Part shown: one piece after another, positions 41,001 through 53,000 of the stretch | How positions within the stretch are numbered: position 1 is the first letter of the stretch | How the letters are laid out: every line of letters begins with the position of its first letter | Origin: Misgurnus anguillicaudatus | Taxonomy: Eukaryota > Chordata > Actinopteri > Cypriniformes > Cobitidae | Length of the DNA stretch: 64,000 nt | Direction: 5' to 3' | Assembly (NCBI RefSeq): GCF_027580225.2 | Contig: NC_073358.2 | Span: forward strand, 28,980,501-29,044,500 | Made by a program: the position numbers and the translations under genes | The notes under the pieces: model-generated | The model's input: the letters and a program-made list of their open reading frames with translations, nothing else | Database searches by the model: none | Told to the model about the DNA's origin: nothing

Positions 41001-44000
41001 TTGTTTTAATAGAGAATCAAATAAATAAGCACAACAAATATTTCTTCTGCAAAGAGATATTTAATATCTCTTTAAACAGGTTTATATCTCTTAAAAGTAA
41101 TAAAAATAAAACACTTCACAATCATTACAGTATAAAATAAATGTACATGCATTCATGTAAAATTTTGTGATTTTATTGAGAGATGAATGAGGTTACTGCA
41201 GCTTTAAGACGTGAGAGAGATCGCTCTGTTCACGTGCACCGATGACAGGCTGCTGTGTGTGTGCTCTGCGAGTGTACGCAAATTTGAGCAGCTGTGAGGA
41301 GAATAAAAAAATTTAAATGGTCAAAACTTTAAAACGCATACAAATAATACACTTTTGGCATGATGATGTAATTGTCCGCGATAGATATGTGTTGTATATG
41401 CCGGGTGTGCCTCATAAGTCTTGAAAAGTGAAGCTGCTGGCTCTTTGATCGCCCCCTGGTGACTGGCTTCAGTACAAGTCATAAACAAGTCTTCATTCAA
41501 GTAGTTGTTATCACGCTGATATATGTTCAAGTGTTCATTTTTGTGATAAGTTTCATTTTAGCTAGTTATTTGATGCTATAGAAACTGGGCGTGTCGTTAT
41601 GATTGGTGTGGTTGAATTGGTCGCTCGAGCGTTTGGGCAGAAGTTTGATTCCGCGGCTCCGCCTCTGGCTCCACGGATGATTCCTTCTGCGCATGCCTTG
41701 TCTCCAAACTTACGTTTTTACATAACATGTAACACACAGAATAAGAATATTTAAAAAACTAAAAGATGTCAGATAGAACTGTTAGTAAAACTCATGTCTC
41801 GTTGAGTGTGTCATTTTTAGAAGAATCTCTTGACAGAAATGCAAAATAATATACAAAACTATATTATCAGGGGTGTATAAAGACCTTTTTATAATGAACT
41901 GTTATGTTTTTATTACCTTAGAATGAGATGTTTTTATCTAGATACACAGAGGGTCCCCTTATGTGTAAGTCGCCATTTTGTGCCGCCATGTTTCTACAGA
42001 AGCCCTTAAGTTGTCTCCATCTATTCCATCTTTTTCCAGTGGCGGGTACCATAGCTTCTCTATGCATTTCAAAAGCGAGGGGTGAGCAGTGGACTGAGTC
42101 GTTGGATGCAAGTCGCAACCTCACCACTGGATGCCGCTAAAATTTACACACTGCACCTTTAATGGCATTGTGCATGATATCTGAAAGCCAATGTTGATAT
42201 TTGAAATCACCTAAACAAACACGACCCTACCCCAATAGAATCTGGACCTTCTTTTGATAGACCCACCCCAATCATACTTTTGATTATGTGATCTGTATTT
42301 GTCTCACATTCAGAGTTGCTTTTAAATTCTTAACGTACCGAAGCGAGTCATGAGTCACAAACAAACAAAACAACAACCTTTATTAAGTCAGTAAGTCAGA
42401 CAGCATGATGCCCTCCAATACAGAAAGAAAATTGAATGGTCATTATTGTGCCAGTCGAGGGTGAATGATGACTTGGAGAAGTCACATCTGCAAGTAAATA
42501 TGACACTGCTTTTTTAGCTTTTCCACTGGCAGCTAGATTATAAGGTGTCCCTTTCTCTGCTCTTGAATAATTTGATCTGTACACCAATCATATTTAATAT
42601 TTCTCAGAAAAGATGTGTTCCCTGATGGAGAAATGAAATTGACATAAAAAGGCAGTAAAGTTAAGGCCTTCAGAGACAGTTTAAATGGAATTCCATTTTT
42701 GGAGAATGAAAATCTCTCCAAACACAATCTAACAAAAAAGAAGAAGAGCGAAGCTGTACTAAAGTCTTCAAAAAGTCCAGCCTCACACTGAACCCTTGTG
42801 CGCTTTGATGTGGAGATGAATTTACCGTGATTGTTACTTTACAGATATCAGTTGTGTTCAAGAAACTTTTTCGATTTGCGACAGTCTGCTCTAGTAGATT
42901 GTGTCTGTAATACGTAAAAAATTAAGCACTGTGTGTAATGTTGCTGTTAGAGCATAATACCTGCAAAATGATAAAGCTCAAATTTCAATGCCAAGCTATT
43001 TTTTCTTTAATAAAATTTGCCTTTCAAAGCCTACAGCGAACGGCCGGTTTGAACCACAGTCCTCTACTTCCCGTTGAATGACCTCAATATAAGTTTTTGA
43101 CAAAACTCCGCCAACAGGAATACATACAACACACTAAACAAACTACACAATCAGAACTCGTTACGTATTTCTGAAGAAGGGACTTCATAGAACAAGGTAG
43201 ACATCATTATGTTTTTAGGACATTGAAAACAGCGCTATACAGATAAATAAATTGTGTGTTTTTTTACACACAAAACTTGAACACATGTTATATTGTGCAC
43301 TGTAAACACAATCAGTGCTTCAAAAACACAGGAAGAACGGGACCTTTAAGTGCAACAATTATCCAGAAACATTTTCACATTTCCATTTACAACCCTAGGA
43401 TTTGTCCTTTTGAATGAAATAGTCTATTTTTGCTCTATGTGGAAGGGTCATGAATAATAATATTGAGCTCTGCTCTGATTTCTCTGAGGCTCATGCAACT
43501 CACATCAGTAAACAGACCTTACACCTGTATATGTTTGAGCCTGTATCAGACGAAACGTTTTTCAGTATGGACCTTCAAAACGTAACTGTAAAGTCAATAG
43601 TACAACTTTAGCCTAAACCAGGGGTGGGCAATTCTGGTCCTGGAGGGCCACAGTCCTGCAGAGTTTAGCTCCACCCTTAACCAAGCACACATTAATTCAT
43701 TTGCACGTGATATTGAAAACTTTGATTAGATTTTTCAGGTTTGCTTGATTAGGATTGGAGCTAAACTCTGCAGGACTGTGGCCCTTCAGGACCAGAATTG
43801 CCCACCCCTGGCCTAAACACTAGCAACTAGCATTAATTAATTAGCATGTAGCGCTAACTCGGCAGTCACAACTTTGTTTTTAGCATTTTAACAGCTTTAA
43901 ATGATTTATTTAAGTAATTAATTTAATGTGTAATTTAATGTTGCGGGCGTACTGTGACGTCACAGTCGGGGTTATGTTGAGATTGGCCTGTTTTCCATCA

Positions 44001-47000
44001 GTCTTTTGCGTGCATGAGGTTTACATAAAAATGAGGAAACAAACGAGTTTGAGGCTCACGATATGTCATTACCATATCGACCTTTTTACGTGTTTGCAAA
44101 CAGAGATGATGTTTTTTGTGGGCGGAGCCCAACTGGTGGCAGAAAGTGACAACTCCGCAATAGGGATGTGAAGTGTTTTAGCGTTAAACTGTGATTTTAA
44201 AGGATCCGGTGTTCTGTAGAAGTCTGTTTCCCCTATATTTCTCTTAAGTGTAATGTTTATAACGTTTTCACCAAGTTATGTTTATTTTTTAAATAAATTA
44301 AAAGTTTAAATATCTTGGCTCCTGATATGTGTGCATGTATGTAATGTATATGTATTGTTCTTTATTGGTAAATCAATTATTTTTACAGTATGAATCGCTG
44401 AAGTACTTATAAGAGCAATACTATCATGTATTCTGTATAATATCATTTATTAAATATTTCATAATTTTCCTGTTTTCAATTTCTTCCTTATATTTTTAGT
44501 CTATGCGTTTGTTCTAAAACTATTATGTTTACATACAAATAAATTTGTATAGGCCTGTTTATATATAATTAACACTTTACATCGTTTTGTGCTATGTTTA
44601 TATATTTATTAGTAAACATCATTATTTAGAACAAACTTCTTTAAAAGAAGACATAGGCTAAGATAGAAGGTAAAAAGAAGTAATAGAAAACAAAGAAAAA
44701 TATGAAAACTTTAATAAATGGTAATATTATTGATATTATGAACTCATTCAAATCTTTAATCTTTTTAAATAAATTATAAACGTAATGTGATAAAAACGCT
44801 ATGAAACACATAGAGGGATCAGACTTCGACAGAACACCGGATATCTTCTCAAATTATTTTCTATTCAAGTTATTAAAAGATTTACAGATGATTTCATCAC
44901 TCCAGTCTGTCCGGTTGAGGGCTTATTGCAACCATAAACACCTACGTTTATCTTCGACGATGGTATACTATAAAAATGAAGGTCATCTATTTTGGCATTC
45001 CTATTCTGACACTCAACAGCACAACAAGACATTTTCTAGTGAGTTATATGGTTCGTTTCACTCGTGTCCCATTCATTTCCACTGTTTTTCTGCCACCACA
45101 TTACGCGCGTGACGTAACTGTGCCGTCGACTCGCAAAAGGTCTATACAAAGCTCTTTTTATTCATCTATGCCAGGATAATTACAGTTTAACATTTCTATG
45201 GCACCTTTAAAAAGTCATCACTTAGGGCCCTATACACCCGTCACAATGTGGCGCTAGTTTCAATTACTGTGTTGTTTCAATAACAAATCCACTTACGCCC
45301 ATCTGTTTGCCCATGGGCGTGCTGGTCTGAAAACCGATGTGTTCATGTGCATTGTTGGTGCATTGCTATTTTGTATTACGATTGTGCCATTAAACAACTA
45401 AAACCTGGTCAATGGTGCAATATTTAACAAATTTGCTGTTAATGCTCATTGAGATTAATTGAAACCATCAAAATATGAGGTGTATGGCATAAAGTTGGAC
45501 AAACACTACACTTTTAAGGTATTTATTGTACAAAATAATTTGTCAGGTGGGTTCATGCTGGTTAACTCAGGTTTTGTTCTGAATCTGGTGGACCACCATG
45601 CTCCTCCCCAAAACTTAGCTGGTCAACCAGCATGATCTTTCTGATGTAGCTGACAAAGATAGTCTTGTTGTTGAGGCTTTTTAAAAAGACATGGTGTTGC
45701 TTTTTTGCCACTGTGCCAATTCAACTAATATCTTCTGAATGCCCAGTTAACATTTAAAACACTTATCCAAATCATGCCTGTTTGAATGTAAATGTCAAAA
45801 TAACTTTGCTCTTCTGTTCTCTGTTATTTATGTGTGGGATGATTTCAGTTATTTTAAGCGCTTTGAATTCTGTGGATATTCTCCCAACGTGAGAAGCTGC
45901 AAACCAAACACAGACGGGATCTCCTCCTTTGAGAATCTGCTGGCGAACATCATTCTGCGCGTCTTCGTCTGGGTCGTTGCTTTCATCATTTGTTTCGGGA
46001 ACATCTTCGTCATCTGTCTGCGGTCCTGTATCGCCTCAGAGAATCAGCATCACACAATGGCCATCAAATCTCTTTGCTGTAAGTCTGTTACCCATCAAAC
46101 ATTATTCATTCCAAAAGTGTATAGGACTACATCAGAAAACTGAAGCGACAATACTATGCATCCACAATACAGTGCATTCACAACCAAGTCATTTCCATAA
46201 TGTGACATGTATTAGTAAATGCTGAAATTAACCTGAACTAAGATGAATAAATGCTTTAGAAGTATTGTTTATTGTTAGTTTATGTTATTTTATGCTAATG
46301 CACTAACTAAAACCTCATTCAAACACTCCTGGAAAGAACTAGTAACATTCCCATAACATACCCGGAAAGCCCTCTGTGTGAATGAGACTCAAAAAAATGT
46401 CGTAAGGGGTGTGCCGTATTGAGGACGCGTGTGTCATTGCAACAATGAAGTTATGGTTCAGCTTTTTAACTCATTCCCCGCCAGCCACTTTTTGAAAAGT
46501 TGCCCCCCAGCATTTTTTGTGGTATTCATTAAGTTTCACAAAATGCCTTCCAGGAAAATTTTCAAACATACAAATATATCAAATGAAAGAACAGACCCTC
46601 TGCTTTCAAACAAACAATGAACAAACAAACTAACAAATCGGGGAATTTTTTTATATCCTATCTATATTTTTTTCTCTGCTTATAAACTCTTAAATATGGC
46701 TTTTTTTCTTTAAAAAAATTTTTTTTAGCAAAAAGCTGAAATAATAGCATTTTTGTGAAGGTTTTTTTAGAGATCAGATTCAGAACGATTATCAAAACAT
46801 ACACAGGGTTTAAAATTAGTAAATAAAGTTTTGGCTTCAGTTTTTTTCATAAATTGGGTGCACCATCTAGTGGACAATCTTGGTACTGCAGATTAACATA
46901 AAAATTAATCAGGAACATGCATTTTATGCAAATGTTTTCTCTTAATTGACGAGATAACTCTCAATTTCTGGGAAAGAGTTAAAATCAGGGATTTACATGC

Positions 47001-50000
47001 AGATTAACATTCACAATGTTAGCAAACTGGACTGAAACAGAGAATAGGCAGCTCGTCACTATCCATGCTGAAGTTGAGATCATTCACCAGCATACTAGAA
47101 CGGCGAAACACATGCTCCTTTATAGTCTTATCATAATCAAAAACGCATGTTAGTGGTTTCTGAAGACAGAAATAACGGATAATAAGCAAACTTAAGATGC
47201 TGCAGAGAAAAAAACTATCAAGTGCAGGACACTTCACGTGTCTTTACGGGATCTTTACAGCATCTGTGTAAACGCACGCACAGATTCCGGAAGATCATTG
47301 GCAGTGTGAATGAACCAAAAATCAAATCCCAGATGCATTTCCGTGTATTTTCCGTAATGTCTGTGAGAAAAAGGCTTAATGTTAAAGGAATAGTCTACTC
47401 ATTTTCAATAATAAAATATGTTATTACCTTAACTAAGAATTGTTGATACATCCCTCTATCATCTGTGTGCGTGCACATAAGCGCTGGAGCGCGCTGCGAC
47501 GCTTCGATAGCATTTAGCTTAGCCCCATTCATTCAATGGTACCAATCAGAGATAAAGTTAGAAGTGACCAAACACATCAACGTTTTTCCTATTTAAGACG
47601 AGTAGTTATACGAGCAAGTTTGGTGGTACAAAATAAAACGTAACGCTTTTCTAAGCGGATTTAAAAGAGGAGCTACATTTTATGGCGTAATAGCACTTTT
47701 GGGAGAACTTCGATTCGGTGCAGTAACACCCTCCCTCTCCCATTTTGAGAGTGAGAAGGGGAGCGGACTTTTCAGGCGAGTCGAAGTACTCCCAAAAGTG
47801 CTATTACGCCATAAAATATAGTTCCTCTTTTAAATCCGCTTAGAAAAGCGCTACGTTTTATTTTGTACCACCAAACTTGCTCGTATACTACTTGTCTTAA
47901 ATAGGAAAAACGTTGATGTGTTTGGTCACTTCTAACTTTGTCTCTAGATGGTACCATTGAATGAATGGGGCTGGGCTAAGTGCTGTCGAGGCGTCGCGGC
48001 GCGCTCCGGCGCTTGCGTGCGCGCACGCAGATGGTGGAGGGATGTATCGACGGTTCTTGGTTGAGGTAGTGGCATATTTTGATGTTGAAAATGAGTAGAC
48101 TATTCCTTTAATAAATACAACCTCATTGTAAAATGTTACAGAAATTTCTCAACGATGAGTCATTCATAACAGTTCAATACTACAAGAATGTTTTTATATT
48201 GACAAATATATAATTATCCACTGAAGTGAATCTATGTTCATAAATAATAACTGAATAATTTATTTGCTTTCTAAATGGAGTGTGAGTAAAGTGCTACTTT
48301 TTTGACGTTTAGAGACATCAGACAAACAGGATTAAAGGGTCGTAGTTCCCTCTAATTGCACACAAACACACACATACGTGCCATTATGCGACTAATTATA
48401 CACATCAACATACAGCCCTGAAACTCAATAAATTATACATCTATGGGGTATCACAAGCTTTTAATAAACATCAAAACACACACACTTTCCAACCTGCTGG
48501 GGAGATAAATAATTACAACAAACAGCATCTTTATATACACACACACACACAAAGAGAGCTGCCTTACTTTTATGCGACCTCTCTGACACATGACGCAAAC
48601 GGCAGCAACACAACACATATTCCCGGGCACATGTTGTCATCGTGCAACAGATAATTTTTTACAGAATGGCCAAATCACAGAATTATATCTAGAGCTATTC
48701 AGCTGGGGATCAGAATGTAAAGGCTAATCTGTGTCTCAGACACCGAGACAGATAGCAGAAAAAAGACTGACGGATAAGCAGATGCTGGATACGTGCTACA
48801 TAAAGTTAAAAGGACACTTTGCTCCCTTAAATTATCAAAATGTACCACCCGCTCAGAAGAGAGATGGAAAGGTGTTTCTTTATTACCCAATCTTTTTCAG
48901 CAGGGGCAGAGATGGAGTTTTGTTTATGTGGATGACTACAGAGAGACTTCTGTAGAAAACCTTGATTTGGTGGTTGTTAATAATTAACCGAACCAACTGC
49001 CCACCAGGTTTCTAGGGCACAGAGAGACACCTCATAAACAGAGAAAAAGACACATCACCAAAGATAAATATAGTACACAAAAAATAAAACATGACATGTT
49101 GATGGATTATAGATGAATCCTCATACTTGGGATGGATGGATGATGTGTTAACCTCTGATTGTTGATCTCGGACAGGTGCAGACTGTCTAATGGGCGTGTA
49201 CCTTCTTTTCATCGGTGCCTTTGACATCAAGTACTGCGGCGAGTACAACCGTCATGCTCAGATATGGATGGAAAGTCTGTCCTGCCAGCTGATTGGCTCT
49301 CTTGCCATGCTGTCCACGGAGGTGTCTGTCATGATGCTGACTTACATGACTTTAGAGAAGTACCTGTGCATCGTCTTCCCATTCCAACATTACCGCGCCG
49401 GACGAAAACAGACTCTTTGCTCCCTGATCTTCATCTGGCTGCTGGGATTCATCATTGCTGTTATTCCCTTCTGGGATAAACAGACGTTTGGGAATTTTTA
49501 TGGCCGAAATGGAGTTTGTTTCCCTCTTCACTCCGACCAGACAGAGAAACCTGGTGCCAGATGCTACTCAACAGCCATATTTCTCGGTGAGGGCACTGAA
49601 GTGTGTAAATTTTGCAGTAGGTGTGCGTGTGTGGTTTATCTGTGCCAGTCTCTGGAGGATTGAACAGTTTTCCTGAATTTCCCCAGAGATTTGACAGTGT
49701 TACAGTCTAACAAAAGGCTTTTTTAAGAATGTAAACTCAAGAAATATGTTGCCAGGGTTGCGTCAACCAGTCAGTCTCTGCTGCTGCACACTTACTAAAG
49801 TTATTACTGATAACAAAACTGTCACAAACAGGAATAATATACAGATATACAAATATGTATAGAAATATACAAATATGTTCTCCAATACAAAAACATCATT
49901 GTTTTAAAGGATTGTAGGATTAAATCTCCAGCGTGTTCAGATTTTTGATCATTAGTGTATTTTACCAAAAATAAATTCTGGGTAAACGCCTGTCTGTGCC

Positions 50001-53000
50001 ACCGAACCAGTTCAATACAACAAGAAAATGTATTACTTATTGAGATTAAATCAGCTTATTTGTTTGGTTCATCCTTAAAGCAACACCAAAGAGTTTTTTT
50101 ACCTTAAAATAACGTTTCCAAAAAAGTTTCAGTGGTTCATCCACAAAAAACAGGGTGAATGGCACTTTCACATTCGCTTTGCAGCCCTCTATTGGCCAAA
50201 ACCGCACTAAAAAAGTTTCCAACCGTCGGGTAGCGGTCCTGTAGTTCGAGTGAAAACTACAAAAACTTGCTTTACGGCAGACCTACAATCCAATCAGAGC
50301 CAGCTATGGTGCAGTATTTACGACAGTGGTAATGAACAATTACGCTTCTAACCTGTAGGGGGAGCAAAGAGCCAGAGTTCTTAAGTGTTGCTTTAAGCTT
50401 TGTTTATACTTGCGCTTTTTGTCCGCGACACATCGCGTGGCATCTCACCAAACAGACGAGGCATTTATAGTTGACACACTCGCTGTTAAACAATTTTTTT
50501 AACCGCCAGGGGGCGACGCGAGCAATCAAATTAAAAAACAAACACAAAGAAGAGAATAGAAGATGTCAGCCGCTGGAACAACTCTGGTTCTTGTAACATC
50601 AGAGCTTGATATATAAATATGAGAACATGAATAAAACAACAATCTTTTAAATATGTCTTTATTAAACATTATCATTTCATTAACGTTTTTACTAAACAAA
50701 CAGTACAGACATCTTAAGGTTTGTATTTTATTCCTCGTCCAGTGGTTCATTCGTTCATTTTCGGATGCGGAGCCGCACGCACAGTTACAAAAAATGCCGT
50801 GCACACCTCCACGCAAAATGGGGTCTCGCGCACCCAATGCGCACGATCGCCTACTCTGCGTTGACGTCATTTTTGCCGCGCGCACCAGTGAAGACGCAGC
50901 GAGTATAAACATAGCTTTATGGGGAGTAAATTAAAGGGACACTCCACTTTTTTTGAAAATATGCTCATTATCCAGATCCCATAGAGTTAAACATTTGATT
51001 TTTACCGTTTTAGAATTTATTCAGCTGATCTCCGGGTCTGGTGGTACCAGTTTTAGCATAGCTTAGCACAATCCATTGAACCTGATTAGACCATTAGCAT
51101 CGTGCTAAAAAAAACCAAAGAGATTGATATTTTTTCTATTTAAAACTTGACTCTTCTGTAGTTACTGTACATCGTGTACTAAGAATTACATGCAATGATA
51201 TTATGCACTGCCCAAAAATAGTCCTCTGCTATTAAAAGTTACCAAGGGGACTATTTTCAGATGCTGCGTAATATCACTACGCCTGCTGCAGCCATGTTAC
51301 GGTGGCAAAGTCCTTGATTATTACGCCAGAATGAGAGTATAGTTCCTAACCATATCTGCCTAGAAAATCACAACTTTTAATTTTTCGTCGGTCTTAGTAC
51401 ACGATGTAACTACAGAAGAGTCAAGTTGTAAATAGGATAAAAATATCCAAACTCTTTGGTTATTTTTTTAGCGCAATGCTAATGGTCTAATCAGATTCAA
51501 TGGATTATGCTAAGCTATGCTAAAAAGTGTTACTGCCAGACCCGGAGATCGGCTGAATGGATTCCAAAACGGTAAAAATCAAATGTTTAACTCTACGGGA
51601 GCTGGAAAATGAGCATATTTTCAAGAAAAGTGGAGTGTCCCTTTAATAGCAAACATGACCATAATCTTATGTTATTTTCTGTTTGTTTGTCAGGTCTGAA
51701 TCTGCTGGCTTTCGTGGTGATTGTATTCTCCTACTCCAGCATGTTTTATTCAGTGCAGAAGACTGCAAAGACAGCCCGTCAAACAGTATATGATCGTGAA
51801 GTCTCCATCGCAAAAAGATTTTTCTTCATTGTCTTCACCGATGCTATGTGCTGGATCCCGATCTTCCTCTTAAAGATTCTCTCACTGTTGAGAGTACAGA
51901 TCGCAGGTATGATTGCGTATTACAACCTACAGTAGTGTGTTATTATCAGCATGTGCTTGAACTTTCTATGGCTTTGAACATTAGTTAAAGAGTTCATTGA
52001 TATAATTCAGATGTAAAATAAGACCCATTCATTATAAATCACCAAAGATGATTTATCTAGGCTTGCATTACAGTCAATGAAGCCTCAAAATTCTCAAAGA
52101 AAAATGTGCTGTTGTAGAGCTCTAATATCCATTCAGATATCAACCCAAGTATCTGTGTTCATTGAGTAAAGCAGGACCTTCAATATTACAAACACACATT
52201 TTACCAAGTAGTTACTTATCACAAAACATAGAAAGCTTGGTGGTAGTGAGTGACATTGAGGTTGACTGATGGTGGTGTAATTCACTTACACTCACCTAAA
52301 GGATTATTAGGAACACCATACTGGTACTGTACCCTTTTGCCTTCAGAACTGCCTTAATTCTATGTGGCATTGATTCAACAAGGTGCTGAAAGCATTCTTT
52401 AGAAATGTTGGCCCATATTGATAGGATAGCATCTTGCAGTTGATGGAGATTTGTGGGATGCACATCCAGGGCACGAAGCTCCCGTTCCACCACATCCCAA
52501 AGATGCTCTATTGGGTTGAGAGCTGGTGACTGTGGGGGCCATTTTAGTACAGTGAACTCATTGTCATGTTCAAGAAACCAATTTGAAATGATTCAAGCTT
52601 TGTGACATGGTGCATTATCGTGCTGGAAGTAGCCATCAGAGGATGAGTACATGGTGGTCATAAAGGGATGGACATGGTCAGAAACAATGCTCAGGTAGGC
52701 TGTGGCATTTAAATGATGCTCAATTGGCACTAAGGGGCCTAAACTGTGATAAGAAAACATCCCCCACACCATTACACCACAGTGGTAACAAGGCATGATG
52801 GATCCATGTTCTCATTCTGTTTACGCCAAATTCTGACTCTACCATCTGAATGTTTCAACAGAAATTGAGACTCATCAGACCAGGCAAGATTTTTCCAGTC
52901 TTCAAATGTCCAATTTTGTTGAGCTTGTGCAAATTGTAGCCTTTTTTTCCTATTTGTAGTGGAGATGAGTGGTACCCGGTGGGGTCTTCTGCTGTTGTAG

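Larger units (their letters stand above)
39536..45848 (+). other. Intron 14
   Basis: The intron is 6.3 kb. It contains the repeats at 39818-40036, 40322-40735 and 43619-43810. Near 40836 the sequence TAGGGATGCTCCGATC looks like the end of a dispersed hAT-type element whose other end is not found. Near 41940-42165 (gtcgccattttgtgccgcc...ctgcacctttaa) lies part of an unnamed dispersed element. Otherwise AT-rich DNA without recognisable features. Confidence 0.55.
46079..49175 (+). other. Intron 15
   Basis: It contains TTAA-type elements at 46470-46978 and 47396-48107. The stretch 48110-49175 shows no recognisable feature. Confidence 0.6.
49587..51693 (+). other. Intron 16
   Basis: It contains TTAA-type elements at 50079-50392 and 50935-51642. 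The stretches 49587-50074 and 50397-50930 show nothing else. Confidence 0.6.
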
